A DNA stretch of 64,000 nt from Bathynomus jamesi (GCA_023014485.1 JAJOZX010008807.1:62001-126000), one strand, 5' to 3'; positions 1 to 9,870 are shown, counted from the stretch's first letter. Notes: generated by a model from the sequence alone, not told the origin. Made by a program: numbers and translations.

Positions 1-1
1 C

Positions 2-166
2 CACAAAAGCGTTTTGCTCGCAGACTTCATGCAAAAAGGCACAACAATCAATGCAGCTGCATACTGTTCAACACTGGAACGTTTACGAGCGGCCACTAAA
101 CGTAAACGTTCTGGACTGCTCCGTAGGGCAGGGCACTGTTCCAGTCGAGCCGCCATGTTTAACTGA
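2..166 (+). pseudogene. mariner transposase fragment (catalytic-domain part)
   Basis: The frame from base 2 reads HKSVLLADFMQKGTTINAAAY and continues STLERLRAATKRKRSGLL before a TGA at 164-166. This resembles the mariner transposase stretch that follows the first catalytic Asp (family pattern GVLLVDFMPRGTTINAAAY). It is cut by the window edge on the left. After GLL the sequence departs from the family, so the second catalytic region is missing. It is a dead fragment with no terminal repeat in view. Confidence 0.75.
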
Positions 167-286
167 CTCATATAACCAATGTACGGTAGATGGCAGCCGA
201 ATCGACGTGCAGTTTTGCCAACAATGATTAACGAGTTTACCTGATAAAAACATAATGAATGTAGGTTCTTCAGTTACGAAATTATA

Positions 287-1029
287 CGCCGTGTAAACTT
301 ATTTTCTGACCGCCCCTCGTACATGAAACCCAAAGAAGACAAAGTAATGCTTTGTTTTGTATGTTGTTGCATAACACAACGTTTTTTTCTCTTATTTGCA
401 AATCCTACTGTGCCTAAGTGGGAGCCATTGGTGATTGATCGAAACAAAATGGCAACTCCGCAGGAGAAAGCAAAATATGTTGTTTGATTTGTGGAGTCAA
501 AGTCCGTGATTACCTAGACATGCTCGAATTCTTTGTAGTCCCCCCCTCCTCCGTTGGAAGACCTTCAACCATCCATCATTTCACAGCAAAACGGTGCGCT
601 TCTACATTGGGGTTTTGTTAGTGCGTGAGTTCTTGAACAGCACTTTTCAATGAAGATGGAGTGGTCGCGACGGTCCGGTGCCATGGCCTCCACGATCCCC
701 AGATATTACGCCCCTGGACTTCTTTTCCTGTGGGGATACGTAAAGGATTATGTGTACCACATTCCTGTTACTGACACTGTCACTCTTCGTGCAAGGATTT
801 GCGATGCCACCAACAGTGTCACGAGAGATTTGCAAGCGAACGAATAGCGTGAACTCGAATTTCGCTTGGATGTGCTACGTGTAACTATCGGCGGCACATG
901 TTGTGATTTAATGAAAAACATAATAAACTTGATGTGTTATGCAACAACATGCAAAACAAAGCATTGCTGTCTCTTCTTTGGATTTCATATAATTAAAGTT
1001 TATAATCGGGAAAGGACTTTGTGTACACC

Positions 1030-1032
<3 letters not shown>
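287..1032 (+). mobile_element. internally deleted mariner-like transposon, about 746 bp
   Basis: Long imperfect terminal inverted repeats pair about 287-385 with about 928-1032; the best-matched part is TGCTTTGTTTTG[C/T]ATGTTGTT beside GCATAACACA. The right end is the common ...ACACCCTG|TA. The left end has drifted (TA|CGCCGTGTA instead of TA|CAGGGTGTA), and both ends abut TA. Inside are the N- and C-terminal parts of a transposase with the middle missing. The right end abuts an 80 bp TA array. Confidence 0.75.
450..895 (+). pseudogene. transposase remnant, IS630/Tc1/mariner type with DUF4817-like start
   Basis: ATG at 450 reads MATPQEKAKYVV, then a stop where the family has W, then FVESKSVIT. 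This is the typical start of transposases with a DUF4817-like HTH. Around 668-730 the frame GPVPWPPRSPDITPLDFF gives the third catalytic region (SPD..PLD). After a frameshift it continues LWGYVKDYVYH and RARICDATNSVT to about 895. The HTH second half and the first two catalytic Asp regions are missing. It cannot make an active enzyme. Confidence 0.75.

Positions 1033-1113
<81 letters not shown>
1033..1113. repeat. (TA)n microsatellite, about 80 bp
   Basis: Pure TA dinucleotides directly after the right end of the 287-1032 transposon. It is one of many TA arrays that touch Tc1/mariner ends in this window. Confidence 0.95.
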
Positions 1114-1115
<2 letters not shown>

Positions 1116-1671
1116 AAGGAAATTCCTTTTAGTTACTCCTTACGATGATGATGGCTATGATATTTTGAGGTTGGGTTAACTTCGTAACCACGGGTCGTTG
1201 CATCATCTGCCTCAGGGTTACGACGTACCCCAACCTCCTTTCCGATGACTTTTCTTCTAGCAGTGAGCTAGAATAATTCATGATTGTAAAATAATTACTA
1301 GAAAAAAATACCAAAGAATTAACTCCAAACATCTATGTATGTGTGCTCGCGCGTAGGAAATTTAGGCATAAGTGAGGTTGAGTGTATGATAATCAAACAA
1401 ATAAAGTGGGGTATTTTTGTTTTTGTGAAGTAATGCTTTTATTGCCTGTTTATAGGTTAGTTAAGGTTCCGGTTAGGCTAGATTAGCGAGTACCTCACTA
1501 TTTAATGACAACGGAAAACACCGTTCGAGACTTCATTTGTGTCCGAAACGCTTATCGCTCCATTTTCAGTTCGATGACACTAATGTTAGGTCAGATTAAA
1601 TTACGTACGGTTAATCAGATTTTTAGATATATGGATTTAAAAAAGTCGGTGCCTCGTTTATGTAGAGATAT

Positions 1672-1672
<1 letters not shown>
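1114..1672. other. AT-rich non-coding stretch, nothing recognised
   Basis: Short open frames on both strands show no known motif. TTAGG-like strings (GGTTAGTTAAGG, GGTTAGGCTAGATTAG) lie at about 1455-1485. Confidence 0.5.
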
Positions 1673-1742
<70 letters not shown>

Positions 1743-1755
1743 TGTGTGTGTGTAC
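1673..1755. repeat. (CA)n followed by (TG)n, palindromic microsatellite
   Basis: About 30 bp of CA repeats pass through CACGTG into about 45 bp of TG repeats, so the two halves are complementary and could form a hairpin. Confidence 0.95.
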
Positions 1756-2231
1756 ACAAGTATTCAAACTAGGCTAATATAACTGAGTTTTGTACAGATA
1801 CCACCTATAATTAATGATAAAAGATATCAGATTATCTACAAACATGTCCTTTTAAATACCTGTAAATAAAGCCTTTTTGTAACTACACCTAAATGTGAAT
1901 TTATTCTGGACTTAATCCCTGCATTGCATTTTTCTCTATCCATCTAAATACATGAATACAATTTTATCTCTACAGTATTTATTCCAAAAAATAATTACGT
2001 CAAAGAAGCTCCAGCGTTTCCATAGCAACGGAAATAAATGAAAAATCTGTGGTGCATAGTCTGCAGAAAAAGGAAATTTATATGGGTTCTTTACTAAATT
2101 GGTTGCCAATAAGCTCCATGATTTATAAAGGCAAAGAAAAGTTACATCAATAGTTGTAAACACAAAATTGATTTATGCAAAAACAGAGAGCCCGAAACGA
2201 CTTAGATAAAGATTAATAAGAAAAATTTCCG

Positions 2232-2233
<2 letters not shown>
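1756..2233. other. AT-rich non-coding stretch
   Basis: No coding motif, terminal repeat or promoter box recognised on either strand. Confidence 0.5.

Positions 2234-2285
<52 letters not shown>
2234..2285. repeat. (TA)n(TG)n microsatellite
   Basis: About 27 bp of TA followed by about 25 bp of TG repeats. Confidence 0.95.
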
Positions 2286-2286
<1 letters not shown>

Positions 2287-2439
2287 GCTTTATTGTCTAC
2301 TTTACGGAACCACGGCAATCTTTAGGATACACACACAAATCATAGCAACAAGAACGTGCGTGTAGAGACATTAGCAGTGTCGCCATAGATTTATTAAATA
2401 GCATAAAGGTAAAGGCTTTATTTTTCCTTTTCCTTATCT

Positions 2440-2500
2440 AATTATTTCTACAGACGTTTCGGTTCATCTTCACCATCATCAGTCTTGTTTCACAACTGAA
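2440..2500 (-). other. hammerhead-core-like motif, possible PLE end relic
   Basis: On the minus strand the order ACTGATGATGG, GAAGATG, ACCGAAACGTCTGT matches a hammerhead core (CUGAUGA ... GAAA) with GGU/ACC as a possible stem II. Such GATGATGG...CGAAACG strings are common at PLE ends. A convincing stem I does not form here, so the ribozyme reading is weak and no PLE coding sequence is attached. Confidence 0.3.
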
Positions 2501-2967
2501 TTAGTTTTATCCAATTTTAAGCAACTGATTAAATATACATATTTTTAAAGGGATATTCCGATGCAATTTTTTTTAACTAATTTTCTATATAAAAGTATAA
2601 GGCAATCTACAGTGTTGACAAAAGTAAATAGACGCCACGATGATTGTCCTCAGGAACGAATGGCTTAGAGGACCTACAGCTTTGAAGATCTGTAAGATTA
2701 CTGTTGCTTCACCCTTCACTTATACTATAGGAACTGTACGATAATGCACTAAAAACTCATATTAGGTCGTAGATCGATTCAAAACTGTAAATTAAAATGG
2801 TTCCTTTGACGAGTGGATATACAGTAACGATTTTGAAGTATTCGGTCAGTTACGTAATTCATAATAGTTAATCTTGAAATTAACATAAATCATTTAAATT
2901 TTTAAATACGTTAGATTGAAGTTAACCTAATTGTTAAAAAAAATAGTATATTTTGGAAATAAATATA
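2501..2967. other. AT-rich non-coding stretch, nothing recognised
   Basis: No terminal repeats, coding motifs or tandem repeats were recognised on either strand. Confidence 0.45.
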
Positions 2968-3039
2968 CAGGGTGTTCATAAATATTTTTAACAAATTTAA
3001 TTTTAATTGAATTTGTAAAGATAATTTATGGACACCCTG
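2968..3039. mobile_element. 72 bp palindromic mini-MITE with TA target site
   Basis: Both ends are CAGGGTGT/ACACCCTG flanked by TA (2966-2967 and 3040-3041). The arms extend inward about 30 bp (CATAAAT.AT.TTTACAAATT), leaving almost no unique interior. A relic of the same family lies at 19385-19443. It is a non-autonomous Tc1/mariner derivative. Confidence 0.75.
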
Positions 3040-3041
3040 TA

Positions 3042-3916
3042 TTATCCTTTCTTGTAAGCAGAAATATTTTTATTCATTTCAGCAATAAAGAGTTTCTATG
3101 AAATTTATTATTGTTTGATGTATTTTATCATTTATTAACTTCAAGAATTTTACTATTTTATGGGATTTATAGCCTGTCAATGAAGCTTATCTTTATCATT
3201 ATCATCATTATCATAAATTAAGTTGAAGATGAGGCGTTTAAAGTATCTGAAAGGCGAAACGTACCACAACCTTATTTCAAAATGATACATATGAACACAT
3301 TCACCAAAAAAAAACATGTTTTGATTAAATGTTTTCAAATCATTTGAATTTAAAGTAAATTTGGAGCGTGGATGTTCGTTTCTAAGGTAACATCTGATGG
3401 CTGATTTGCTAGGTTTGTTTAGACTTTAGATGTTGGTTTGTCCGATATGACGGACCTTTATGGTCTTAAACTCTAATTTTGTGTTGACCTTTAGTATGGG
3501 TAAAGATCAATGGCGTGATGGAGCTTAGTCTCAAAGTAGACGGTGGTGCCCATTGGTAAACACTTCCCTTTACAGTAGCTTCCCCGCGTTGAACGATAAG
3601 CGCATCTTAATCGAAATGAGGAGAAGGCGAGGAGCGAACCCGGGCACTTCAACTCAGTTCCCAAAGTGAAACCCCTGGGGCAATGTGAGGACTTTTTATA
3701 GTATAAGTGAAAAACAAAACAATAACAATTTTACAAAATTTCAAAACTGTAGTTCTCCTTCTTCATATGACCTTGACTTGACCTTAGATGTTACCAAGGA
3801 AATTAACCCTAAATATTATTAATATTATTGTTACAGACCTTCAATACAAGAAATATTACATCTTATTTCATAAAAAGCCAACATCCACTGAATATTCATC
3901 ATCATAAATGTTAATT
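3042..3916. other. non-coding stretch with SINE-tail-like and PLE-like strings
   Basis: At 3222-3262 (+) TTGAAGATGAGGC and GGCGAAACGT resemble a weak hammerhead core with GGC arms. At about 3765-3815 CATATGACCTT and GACCTTAGATGTT match the tail of the 5S-derived SINE at 40793-40960. The string GAGCGAACCCGGG (about 3634) is B-box-like. No protein gene is visible. Confidence 0.4.
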
Positions 3917-4088
3917 AGCGTCTGGAGCAGTTCAGGGGGGGTAACACCGTTACCCTATAAATGAAATGAAAACACTAAGGTCGGAGGTTCGAATCTCGAT
4001 GATCTGGTAAAAATAATACAGGCATTAGAGCAATGGGCCGTATTAGTTGCTCTGAGCACAGTGCCAGTTTCTGGTACTCCTCACTAAG
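3917..4088 (+). mobile_element. tRNA-derived SINE, family A
   Basis: Starts AGCGTCTGGAGC, carries an A-box-like segment near GGGTAACACCG and a B box GAGGTTCGAATCTC, then the body GAGCAATGGGCCG.ATTAG and GAGCACAGTGCCAG, ending TGGTACTCCTCA. The same order occurs at 40137-40307 (-), 41921-42107 (+), 52085-52225 (+) and in fragments at 31528-31838 and 40694-41044. It has no coding capacity and depends on LINE enzymes. Confidence 0.8.
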
Positions 4089-4110
4089 CATTATCTTACA
4101 AGGTGTCAAT

Positions 4111-4111
<1 letters not shown>

Positions 4112-4156
<45 letters not shown>

Positions 4157-4180
4157 ATTTATATATATATATATATATAT
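4112..4180. repeat. interrupted (TA)n microsatellite
   Basis: TA repeats with two small interruptions, abutting the left end of the PLE at 4170. Confidence 0.9.
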
Positions 4181-4217
4181 GATGAAATAACCACGAAGGA
4201 AAATAAAACGTGAAATA

Positions 4218-4262
4218 GTGCTCAAGCGCTTTCGTCTACTGTAATGATATCGTCAGGAACAC
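4218..4262 (-). ncRNA. hammerhead-like ribozyme motif in PLE end
   Basis: On the minus strand: stem I GTGTTC, core CTGACGA, a short stem II (ATC...GAC with loop ATTACAGTA), GAAA, a loop-free stem III AGCGCT, U as the cleavage-site base, and the closing stem I strand GAGCAC (G-C, U-A, G-C, U-G, U-A, C-G). This fits a type I hammerhead with a minimal stem III, as known from PLEs. One extra base lies between the core and stem II. Confidence 0.6.
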
Positions 4263-4376
4263 TGAAATTAATCACAAGATTGAGACTATACATAGATCAC
4301 AAAGAAAAACAAAAATGATATTATTGGTTCAGAAAATACAGTATTTAGGGAGAAACAAACAATTCATGTGGAATAG

Positions 4377-5279
4377 CTACCAGAGTTTTAGCTCTCTTTC
4401 CTCCTTATCTAAATCTGTTCTGCATGAATTCAAAATAACAGGATCGAGCCAAAAAAAAAAGACCCTGGCTGACGTTGAAATTGTTTGCAAGTTGAATAAT
4501 GGCAGACTCAAGAATGTTTTTATCAATAATGTTGCTTGAGTGAAACAAAATTGAAGAATTATTCCAATCAATACAAATGGACGACTCTGACAAATAGACA
4601 AAAAGGGCATTGGACGAATGTCCCGTTCTAAAGGAATATTGATGTTGTTTTACACGCGTGTTCAAGTCTTTTCCCGCCTGTCCAATGTATGATAAAATAA
4701 GTCACATTATTTACAACCAGTTTTATAGATAATGTTATGATATTTTTCATAATATTGTCATATGAAAATACTACATTAATATTCAAAAGTTTAAGTACAT
4801 TAACAATGCCTAAAAAGCCTGGGAAAAATGGAAGTATGAAAATATTCTTCGACAAAGTGCGAGGGTTATTATTCACACGATAGAAAGTTCGGTTTGTTAA
4901 GACAAGATTTCCCCAAAAGCAGGTGGGTAACAAATCACTTCCAATATTGTTAATTTTTTCTAACTTAGCATCCATGTATTCCGGACTGGCGATCTGAAGA
5001 GCACGGAGAAACATTGAGGAAAATATAGCTTTCTTGATGGGGCTGTCATGTCTGGGGAAAAAGTGTACATAGAACAAATTGCTTGTTTTTCCGATAGATA
5101 CTAAACTTAAAACATGAGCTTTCCCTATGTACACGCACAACCAAAAAAGGGATTAAGTTATTTTGTTCCTCTTCCATAGTAAACTTAATGGAGGGGACTT
5201 GATTATTTAACTGAACGAGGAAGTCATCCAGGTCACGCCTCATGGGCATAAAACACAAAATATCGTCGACGTACCGCAA
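4377..5279 (-). pseudogene. Penelope-like reverse transcriptase / GIY-YIG protein, broken
   Basis: The minus strand reads MRYVDDILCFMPMRRDLDDF (the YVDD polymerase box at 5262-5273), then SIKFTMEEEQNN, then in another frame PRHDSPIKKAIFSSMFLRAL and FYRVNNNPRTLSKNI. A third frame holds the C-terminal SNALFVYLSESS and DWNNSSILFHSSN. The order matches the better copy at 11537-13035. At least three frameshifts occur. The zinc-finger and GIY part (GII.KIGCKQC in the other copy) is absent here, so it is dead. PLE proteins copy RNA at a nicked chromosomal site in the nucleus. Confidence 0.75.
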
Positions 5280-5447
5280 CCATGGGATTTCAACCTCAGC
5301 CAGGGCCTTTTTTTTTCGCTGAAACTCTGGTAGCTAGCTATTCCACGTGAATTATACGCTCCTCATAATTATTTTCTGAACCAATCATATTATATTTGTG
5401 TTTTTCTTTGTGATCTATGTATAGTTTCAATATTGTGATTAATTTCA

Positions 5448-5492
5448 GTATTCCTGAGGATGTCATTACAGTAGACGAAAGCGCTTGAGCAC
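5448..5492 (+). ncRNA. hammerhead-like ribozyme motif in PLE end
   Basis: Plus-strand copy with stem I GTATTC/GAGCAC (one A-C mismatch), core CTGAGGA, stem II GTC/GAC with loop ATTACAGTA, GAAA and stem III AGCGCT. It is the inverted partner of the motif at 4218-4262. Confidence 0.6.
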
Positions 5493-5519
5493 TATTTCGT
5501 GTTTTACTTTCTTTTGTGG

Positions 5520-5522
<3 letters not shown>

Positions 5523-5578
<56 letters not shown>
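5523..5578. repeat. (TA)n microsatellite between two elements
   Basis: Pure TA array joining the PLE end to the left terminal repeat of the next transposon. Confidence 0.95.
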
Positions 5579-5581
<3 letters not shown>

Positions 5582-5669
5582 GGTGAGTCAAAAGTCTCCA
5601 TACATAGGCAAAATGGTCATGCTAAATAAATGAGTATTTATTTTTTATTTTTTTGCAGGTGATGTGCAG

Positions 5670-6947
5670 ATGCCTTTGTCCCAAGAAGAGCGTATAGAAA
5701 TCATTCTTCTGGCAGGATCAGGAAGCTGTCGCAAGGTTGCCGAGGATTTTAACAGGAGACACGCCCCCGGCACGCACATCACACACGACACCGTTGCCAA
5801 ACTCATTGAGAAGTTCAAGAAGACTGGAAGTGTTGCAGACCAACCGAGAAGTGGCCGTCCACGAACAGCCACCGATGAAGGCACAGCGACCATGGTGCTG
5901 GCAGCGTTCGCAAAGAGTCCCAAAAAAAGCACTCGACGGATGTCTGCAGAATGCGGTGTCAGCCAAATGAGTATCGTCCGCATTATGAAAGAGCATAGAT
6001 GGCATCCATACAAAATGCAAATGTTGCAGTATCTTAGCGAAGACGACCCGGACAGGCGGTTGGAATTCTGTGAATGGGCGAAAACAAAAGTGGACGAAGA
6101 CACGGAGTTCTCGGCTGGCATCCTGTTTTCAGATGAAGCCAACTTTTATGTTCATGGAGAGGTTAATCGTCAAAACGTACGTTATTGGAGTGATGACAAC
6201 TCGCACTGGATGAGTCCCTCAAAGACGCAAGGCGCTGGAAAAGTGATGGTTTGGTGCGGGATATGGGACACACAATTGTTGGCCCTTTTTTCATTGACAC
6301 CAATCTGAATGCCGAAATGTATCTAAACATACTGCAAGACACAGTCATGCCGTCCCTGCTGAACGAGGACGGGGGATTTCCAGCGTACTTTCAGCAAGCG
6401 AGCGCCACCCCATTACGGTATCTGCGTGCGCCAGTGGCTGGATCAGCAGTTTCCGGGTCACTGAATTGGCCGCCGTGGTCCCGTGGAGTGGCCTCCGAGG
6501 TCCCCAGACCTCACCCCCCTTGATTTTTACTTGTGGAACACTTGAAGGCCATGTGTACCATGTGAAAATACAAAACACGGACCACCTAAAGCAGTGTTCC
6601 CAAACCCATGGTCGCGACCCAAGTGAGGGTCGGGAAGGTGTTCCTGAGGATCGCGGGACGGAAATTCTCAACGACTGATTCAATCAAACTATATGAATAT
6701 AAACACAACGTATCAAAATGATTGGTCATTAACACTGCATGTACCAGCGTTTAGGGTCGCCAGGCCAGGACAATATTGTATTCAGGGTCGCCACCATAAA
6801 AGTTTGGGAACCACTGACCTAAAGGAACGCATTCGTGATGCGTGTGCACGCATAACACCAGACGTGTTAACGCGCGTTTGCCATGACTGGGAGGAACGCA
6901 TCATGTGCATTCAATGTAATGGTGCCCACATAAAGCATATTTTGTGA
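5670..6947 (+). pseudogene. mariner-like transposase, DD41D group, frameshifted
   Basis: The likely start is ATG at 5670 (MPLSQEERIEIILL), just after a polypyrimidine-CAG tract at 5641-5658. The N-terminal HTH runs to GRPRTATDEG, a second HTH covers MSAECGVSQMSIVRIMKEH, then SEDDPDRRLEFCEW and the first catalytic Asp in FSDEAN. A frameshift near 6265 moves to IVGPFFIDTNLNAEMYLNIL. The second catalytic region is damaged (QQAS where QQDG is expected). SPDLTPLDFYLW follows in another frame near 6490-6535. The C-terminus HLKERIRDACARITPDV is interrupted by the MITE at 6592-6816. It is inactive; when intact such enzymes cut and paste the element at TA. Confidence 0.8.
6592..6816. mobile_element. 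hAT MITE, 225 bp, with 8 bp target duplication
   Basis: Ends are CAGTGTTCCCAAAC and GTTTGGGAACCACTG, the hAT pattern. The target duplication ACCTAAAG lies at 6584-6591 and 6817-6824. Removing one duplication and the insert restores HLKERIRDAC in the transposase frame, which shows it inserted into that gene. Inside is GGTCGCGACCC-like sequence and no coding capacity. Confidence 0.93.
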
Positions 6948-7240
6948 CTTACAAGTGATTGCATAATAAAGTGACCATTTTGCCTATGTATGGAGACTTT
7001 TGACTCACCATATATATATATATATATATATATTACGATCAAGAATTAATGAAAAAGTTCATTCAAGTCTATACTTTTCCACCTCACTCGTCTTTAGCCC
7101 TTCATCGATCTTGTGATGGAGGTTTGATGATGGGGTCGAAAGATTAAGATTCGTGAAAGCTTAAAGTTTATTTCAATTTTATTTCAATTCTCAAAACTCA
7201 TTTCGTTTCTAATTACCGTCAGTGAAAGATATTTTCTCTC

Positions 7241-7258
7241 ATATATATATATATATAT

Positions 7259-7324
<66 letters not shown>
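7241..7324. repeat. (TA)n then (GA)n microsatellite
   Basis: About 18 bp TA followed by about 64 bp GA. The stretch 7060-7240 before it is non-coding; TTTGATGATGGGGTCGAAAG at about 7121-7140 weakly resembles a hammerhead core. Confidence 0.9.
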
Positions 7325-7327
<3 letters not shown>

Positions 7328-7409
7328 TTTGGTTAAAATATAAATTCTAAACTAATCGCTTTAATTAGAGTTATCAACACACATTTTTCCTGGATTCAGT
7401 TTATTATTA

Positions 7410-7627
7410 GGTCATCCCATAAGTAATGCGGCATTTTTAAATTTTTTTTTTTTTTTTTTCCATTTTTATCATTATTTTACGGATAGAAATGAAACAACTC
7501 TTTGAAGTTATTTATATTTAAGTAAATATTTATTTAAATATAAATAACTTCAAAGAGTTGTTTGATTTCTATCCGTAAAATAATGATAAAAATGGAAAAA
7601 AAAAAATTAAAAAATGCCGCATTACTA
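7410..7627. mobile_element. palindromic mariner-type MITE
   Basis: The left end TTAGGTCATCCCATAAGTAA is mariner-like. The arms AGTAATGCGGCATTTTT (7422-7438) and its complement (7611-7627) continue inward almost without a break through CCATTTTTATCATTATTTTA and CTTTGAAGTTATTTATATTT to a centre near 7524. The outer GGTCATCCC is missing on the right, so that end is truncated. The whole folds into a hairpin of about 100 bp. Confidence 0.8.
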
Positions 7628-7680
7628 ATATTATACGATTTTTTTTCTGTTTTGTGACGACCCATGCTTCCATATATATA

Positions 7681-7870
7681 CAGGGTGTCCCATAAGTCCG
7701 GTCTCATAGAAAATTTTATTTTAAATTAAATTTACAAAAGTAATATTCGTACATTAGAACTAAAGCAAATTTTCAAATTGATCTCTTGTTTGGGACCTTT
7801 TTTTTTGTTGCAGGTAGAATAACACGCAATAGCTCATATGGAAGTGAGTTACACTGGTGAAGAAATGGCC
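7681..7870 (+). mobile_element. left end of a mariner-like transposon
   Basis: The terminal repeat CAGGGTGTCCCATAAGTCCG is the same as in the element at 28395-29600. It is followed by a T-rich tract ending GTTGCAG (7799-7813), like the leaders of the other transposases, and a short frame MEVSYTGEEMASVS that hits stops. No right end is visible, so it is truncated. Confidence 0.6.
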
Positions 7871-8010
7871 TCCGTTTCCTAATAAACCAAGTGACCAGAC
7901 ACTGAGATTGGGGAATACTTGTAAAATTCTTTTTTTTGAAAATATATGTTCAGAGTAAAACTAATTATTATTTTTTGGATGTTTATTTTAGTCTTTAGAT
8001 CTCTGTAGGC

Positions 8011-8120
8011 TGTACTTTCAGCGATCCTTTGCGGTACTGCGTTATGCGGTACCGGTTTGGTAGTGCGGTAGTACCGCAGTACCGCAGTACCGCAAAAAAA
8101 AACGCAAGTGCCCAGCTTTG
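8011..8120. mobile_element. truncated copy of GCGGTAC-rich hAT MITE
   Basis: The right half of the MITE at 63496-63718: GTACTTTCAGCGATCCTTTG, many GCGGTAC/GTACCGC units, ending GCAAGTGCCCAGCTTTG. Confidence 0.8.
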
Positions 8121-8151
8121 CTCTGTACTAATAGAAATATAATCTAACAGC

Positions 8152-8346
8152 ACGAAAACTTTAAAAACTTTAATTAAAATAGTAAATTGAACGAAAACTT
8201 TAAAAACTTTAATTAAAATAGTAAATTGAACGAAAACTTTAAAAACTTTAATTAAAATAGTAAATTTAACGAAAACTTTAAAAACTTTAATCAAAAGAGT
8301 AAATTTAACGAAAACTTTAAAACTTTTATTAAAATAGTAAATTTAA
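8152..8346. repeat. 39 bp minisatellite, about five copies
   Basis: The unit CGAAAACTTTAAAAACTTTA plus ATTAAAATAGTAAATTGAA is repeated with few changes. The minus frame gives a repeated peptide (IKVFKVFV.FTIL) that is a by-product of the repeat. Confidence 0.9.
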
Positions 8347-8949
8347 CCGCAAATAAAAATTGAAACCATAAATTCAGCGATTCAAAAGAGATCATACCAT
8401 AAATAATACTTGAAAATTATGATAGAATCCCATAACACAAAAGCGACATCTTTGACATGAAACAAGAAAAACTATCTTTTTTTTTTGTTTTTCTTTTTTT
8501 TGCTTCTTTGAAAACAAGAGTTAAATAGAATACAGTAGCGATAATACGTCTCCGTGCTTATAAGACCATCCATCATTTTTATTCACTTACATTCGCTTCT
8601 TAAGGGAGTAAATGTGATTGGTTTGAGATTTATACTTGTGTGGGATGATAGATCTGTCCAATCTGTCAGGAAATAGCTTCTCAAAGCAACGTAAAAATCC
8701 ATTCTTGTTTCTAGGTTAAAAAGTGCGAGATCAAAACGCTAAACTACAAAAATACACTATTTCAGTTTGCGTTTCGTGGTTTATAAATATAATAACTGGG
8801 ATCTGACTTATATTTTATTATATATCGTAATAGGAAGAGTGCTAGTCTATCGATTATCTATTACGCATCACGTACGAAAAAGTGAATTGAGGTCCATACA
8901 TCGACAAATTTGTTTTTCAGTGATAGACTGAATTTACTCTATAAAGGTT
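8347..8949. other. AT-rich non-coding stretch
   Basis: Nothing recognised apart from poly-T runs near 8477-8502. Confidence 0.5.
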
Positions 8950-9870
8950 ATCTTTCCTTTCAACCTTTCAAAGGTTCCGTGTGATGATTCCTCATTTTAC
9001 GAAGGTCAAGCTTGTCGCCCCTCCTCTCGAGTTGGCCTGGTGAAGTAGTGAGTTGGTTTCTTGTACTCTCCACTTCACATAGCCAGGTACGCCCAGCTCA
9101 TCGGGGATTGTTCTCAGCCAGGCGTCTAATCTTCTTTTGAAGATGTCCATTGCAACACCATTCGTGTTCCTTAATTTCTTTGGGCAGCTGATTAAACAGT
9201 TTTGGTCCTCTCACCACAAAACTATTTTGTTACAGGGTTAAGGATGTTCCCTGTTTAGCTTTTAATTTGGGAACACGACACAGTCTTCCTTTTCTACTTT
9301 TCACCGTTGTTTGGGGAATTACAGGGTTCAGAGTAAGATTAGGGACTAGTTTCTCCATTATTTTCCAAGTGTAAATAATGGTGTATCTCGCTCTCTTCTT
9401 CTTTCCAGTGAATATAGGTTTAGTTCGCGTAATCTGTTTTTTGCACCCCTTGACCTTGGCTGTGAAGCTTCTCTGAATCCCTCCTAGCTGTCTAATGTCT
9501 TCTTTTTTATATGGGCATGTTAGGACCGAGCAGTATTCCAATTTGGGTATGATCAGTGTTTTTAGTAGAGGAGTCATTTTAGTCCTGTCCCTTCGTTTAA
9601 AGGTTCTCAGTGTGTGCCCAGTTATTCTCTTTGCTCTGTTTACTGCTATCTTATTTTGTGTTTCAAATTTCGCATCATCAGTCATTAAAACCACTAAATC
9701 TTTTGCTTTAAAATTTCTCTGAATTTCCTGTCCATTTGAGGTATAATATTCCATGGATTTTAGGTCTTCTCTTTTTCCGTACCATAACAGCTGAAATTTC
9801 TGTGTTAAACTTCATATGTTGTCTTCCGTCCACTTGTAGATTCTGTTCATGTCGGTTTCATGTCTGTTCA
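8950..9870 (-). pseudogene. CR1-like LINE, 3' part of ORF2 and 3' UTR
   Basis: The minus strand reads MEYYTSNGQEIQRNF, KDLVVLMTDDAKFETQ, AVNRAKRITGHTLRTFK, LLKTLIIPKLEYCSVLTCPY and, after frameshifts, FVVRGPKLFNQLPKEIRN and LRTIPDE.GVPGYVKWRVQ, ending SLTFVK-stop near 8992. This is the thumb and C-terminal region of a CR1/Jockey-group reverse transcriptase. The 3' UTR reads GACCTTCGTAAAATGAGG. The 5' part is missing past about 9870. The stop-proximal sequence resembles the tail of SINE family B. Copies of the 3' end lie at 51186-51256; a related LINE lies at 63800-64000. Confidence 0.8.

Larger units (their letters stand above)
4170..5522. mobile_element. Penelope-like element with inverted terminal copies
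   Basis: Bases 4170 to about 5285 are a 5'-truncated PLE in minus orientation: its terminal region is at 4170-4330 and the coding remnant runs to the YVDD codons. Bases about 5286-5522 are the same PLE 3' end in plus orientation. They are joined head to head: the minus copy stops just past YVDD and the plus copy starts at ATTTCAACCTCAGCCAGGG, which inverts the coding tail near 4451-4480. Inverted partial copies are typical of PLE insertion. Both ends abut TA arrays. Confidence 0.8.
5579..7012 (+). mobile_element. mariner-like transposon (DD41D type), about 1.43 kb
   Basis: The left end CAGGGTGAGTCAAAAGTCTC and about 20 bp beyond match the inverted right end (GAGACTTTTGACTCACCATA). The paired arms cover about 40 bp, to AAAATGGTCA. 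The insert holds one broken transposase on the plus strand and a 225 bp hAT MITE. TA arrays flank both sides, so the TA duplication cannot be told from the array. A relative is at 28395-29600. Confidence 0.85.

Noticed and set aside
1505..1741. Open frame ending in His-Thr and Val-Cys runs
   Set aside because: The tail is translated CA/TG microsatellite and the first part has no known motif. The same applies to Tyr-Ile-rich frames over TA arrays (for example 27497, 46503, 63318).
2440..2500. Confident hammerhead ribozyme
   Set aside because: The CUGAUGA and GAAA parts are present but stem I does not pair; listed as a weak motif only. The motifs at 3222-3262 and 7112-7140 were treated in the same way.
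8152..8346. CRISPR-like array
   Set aside because: The 39 bp units are tandem without spacers, and the genome is eukaryotic.
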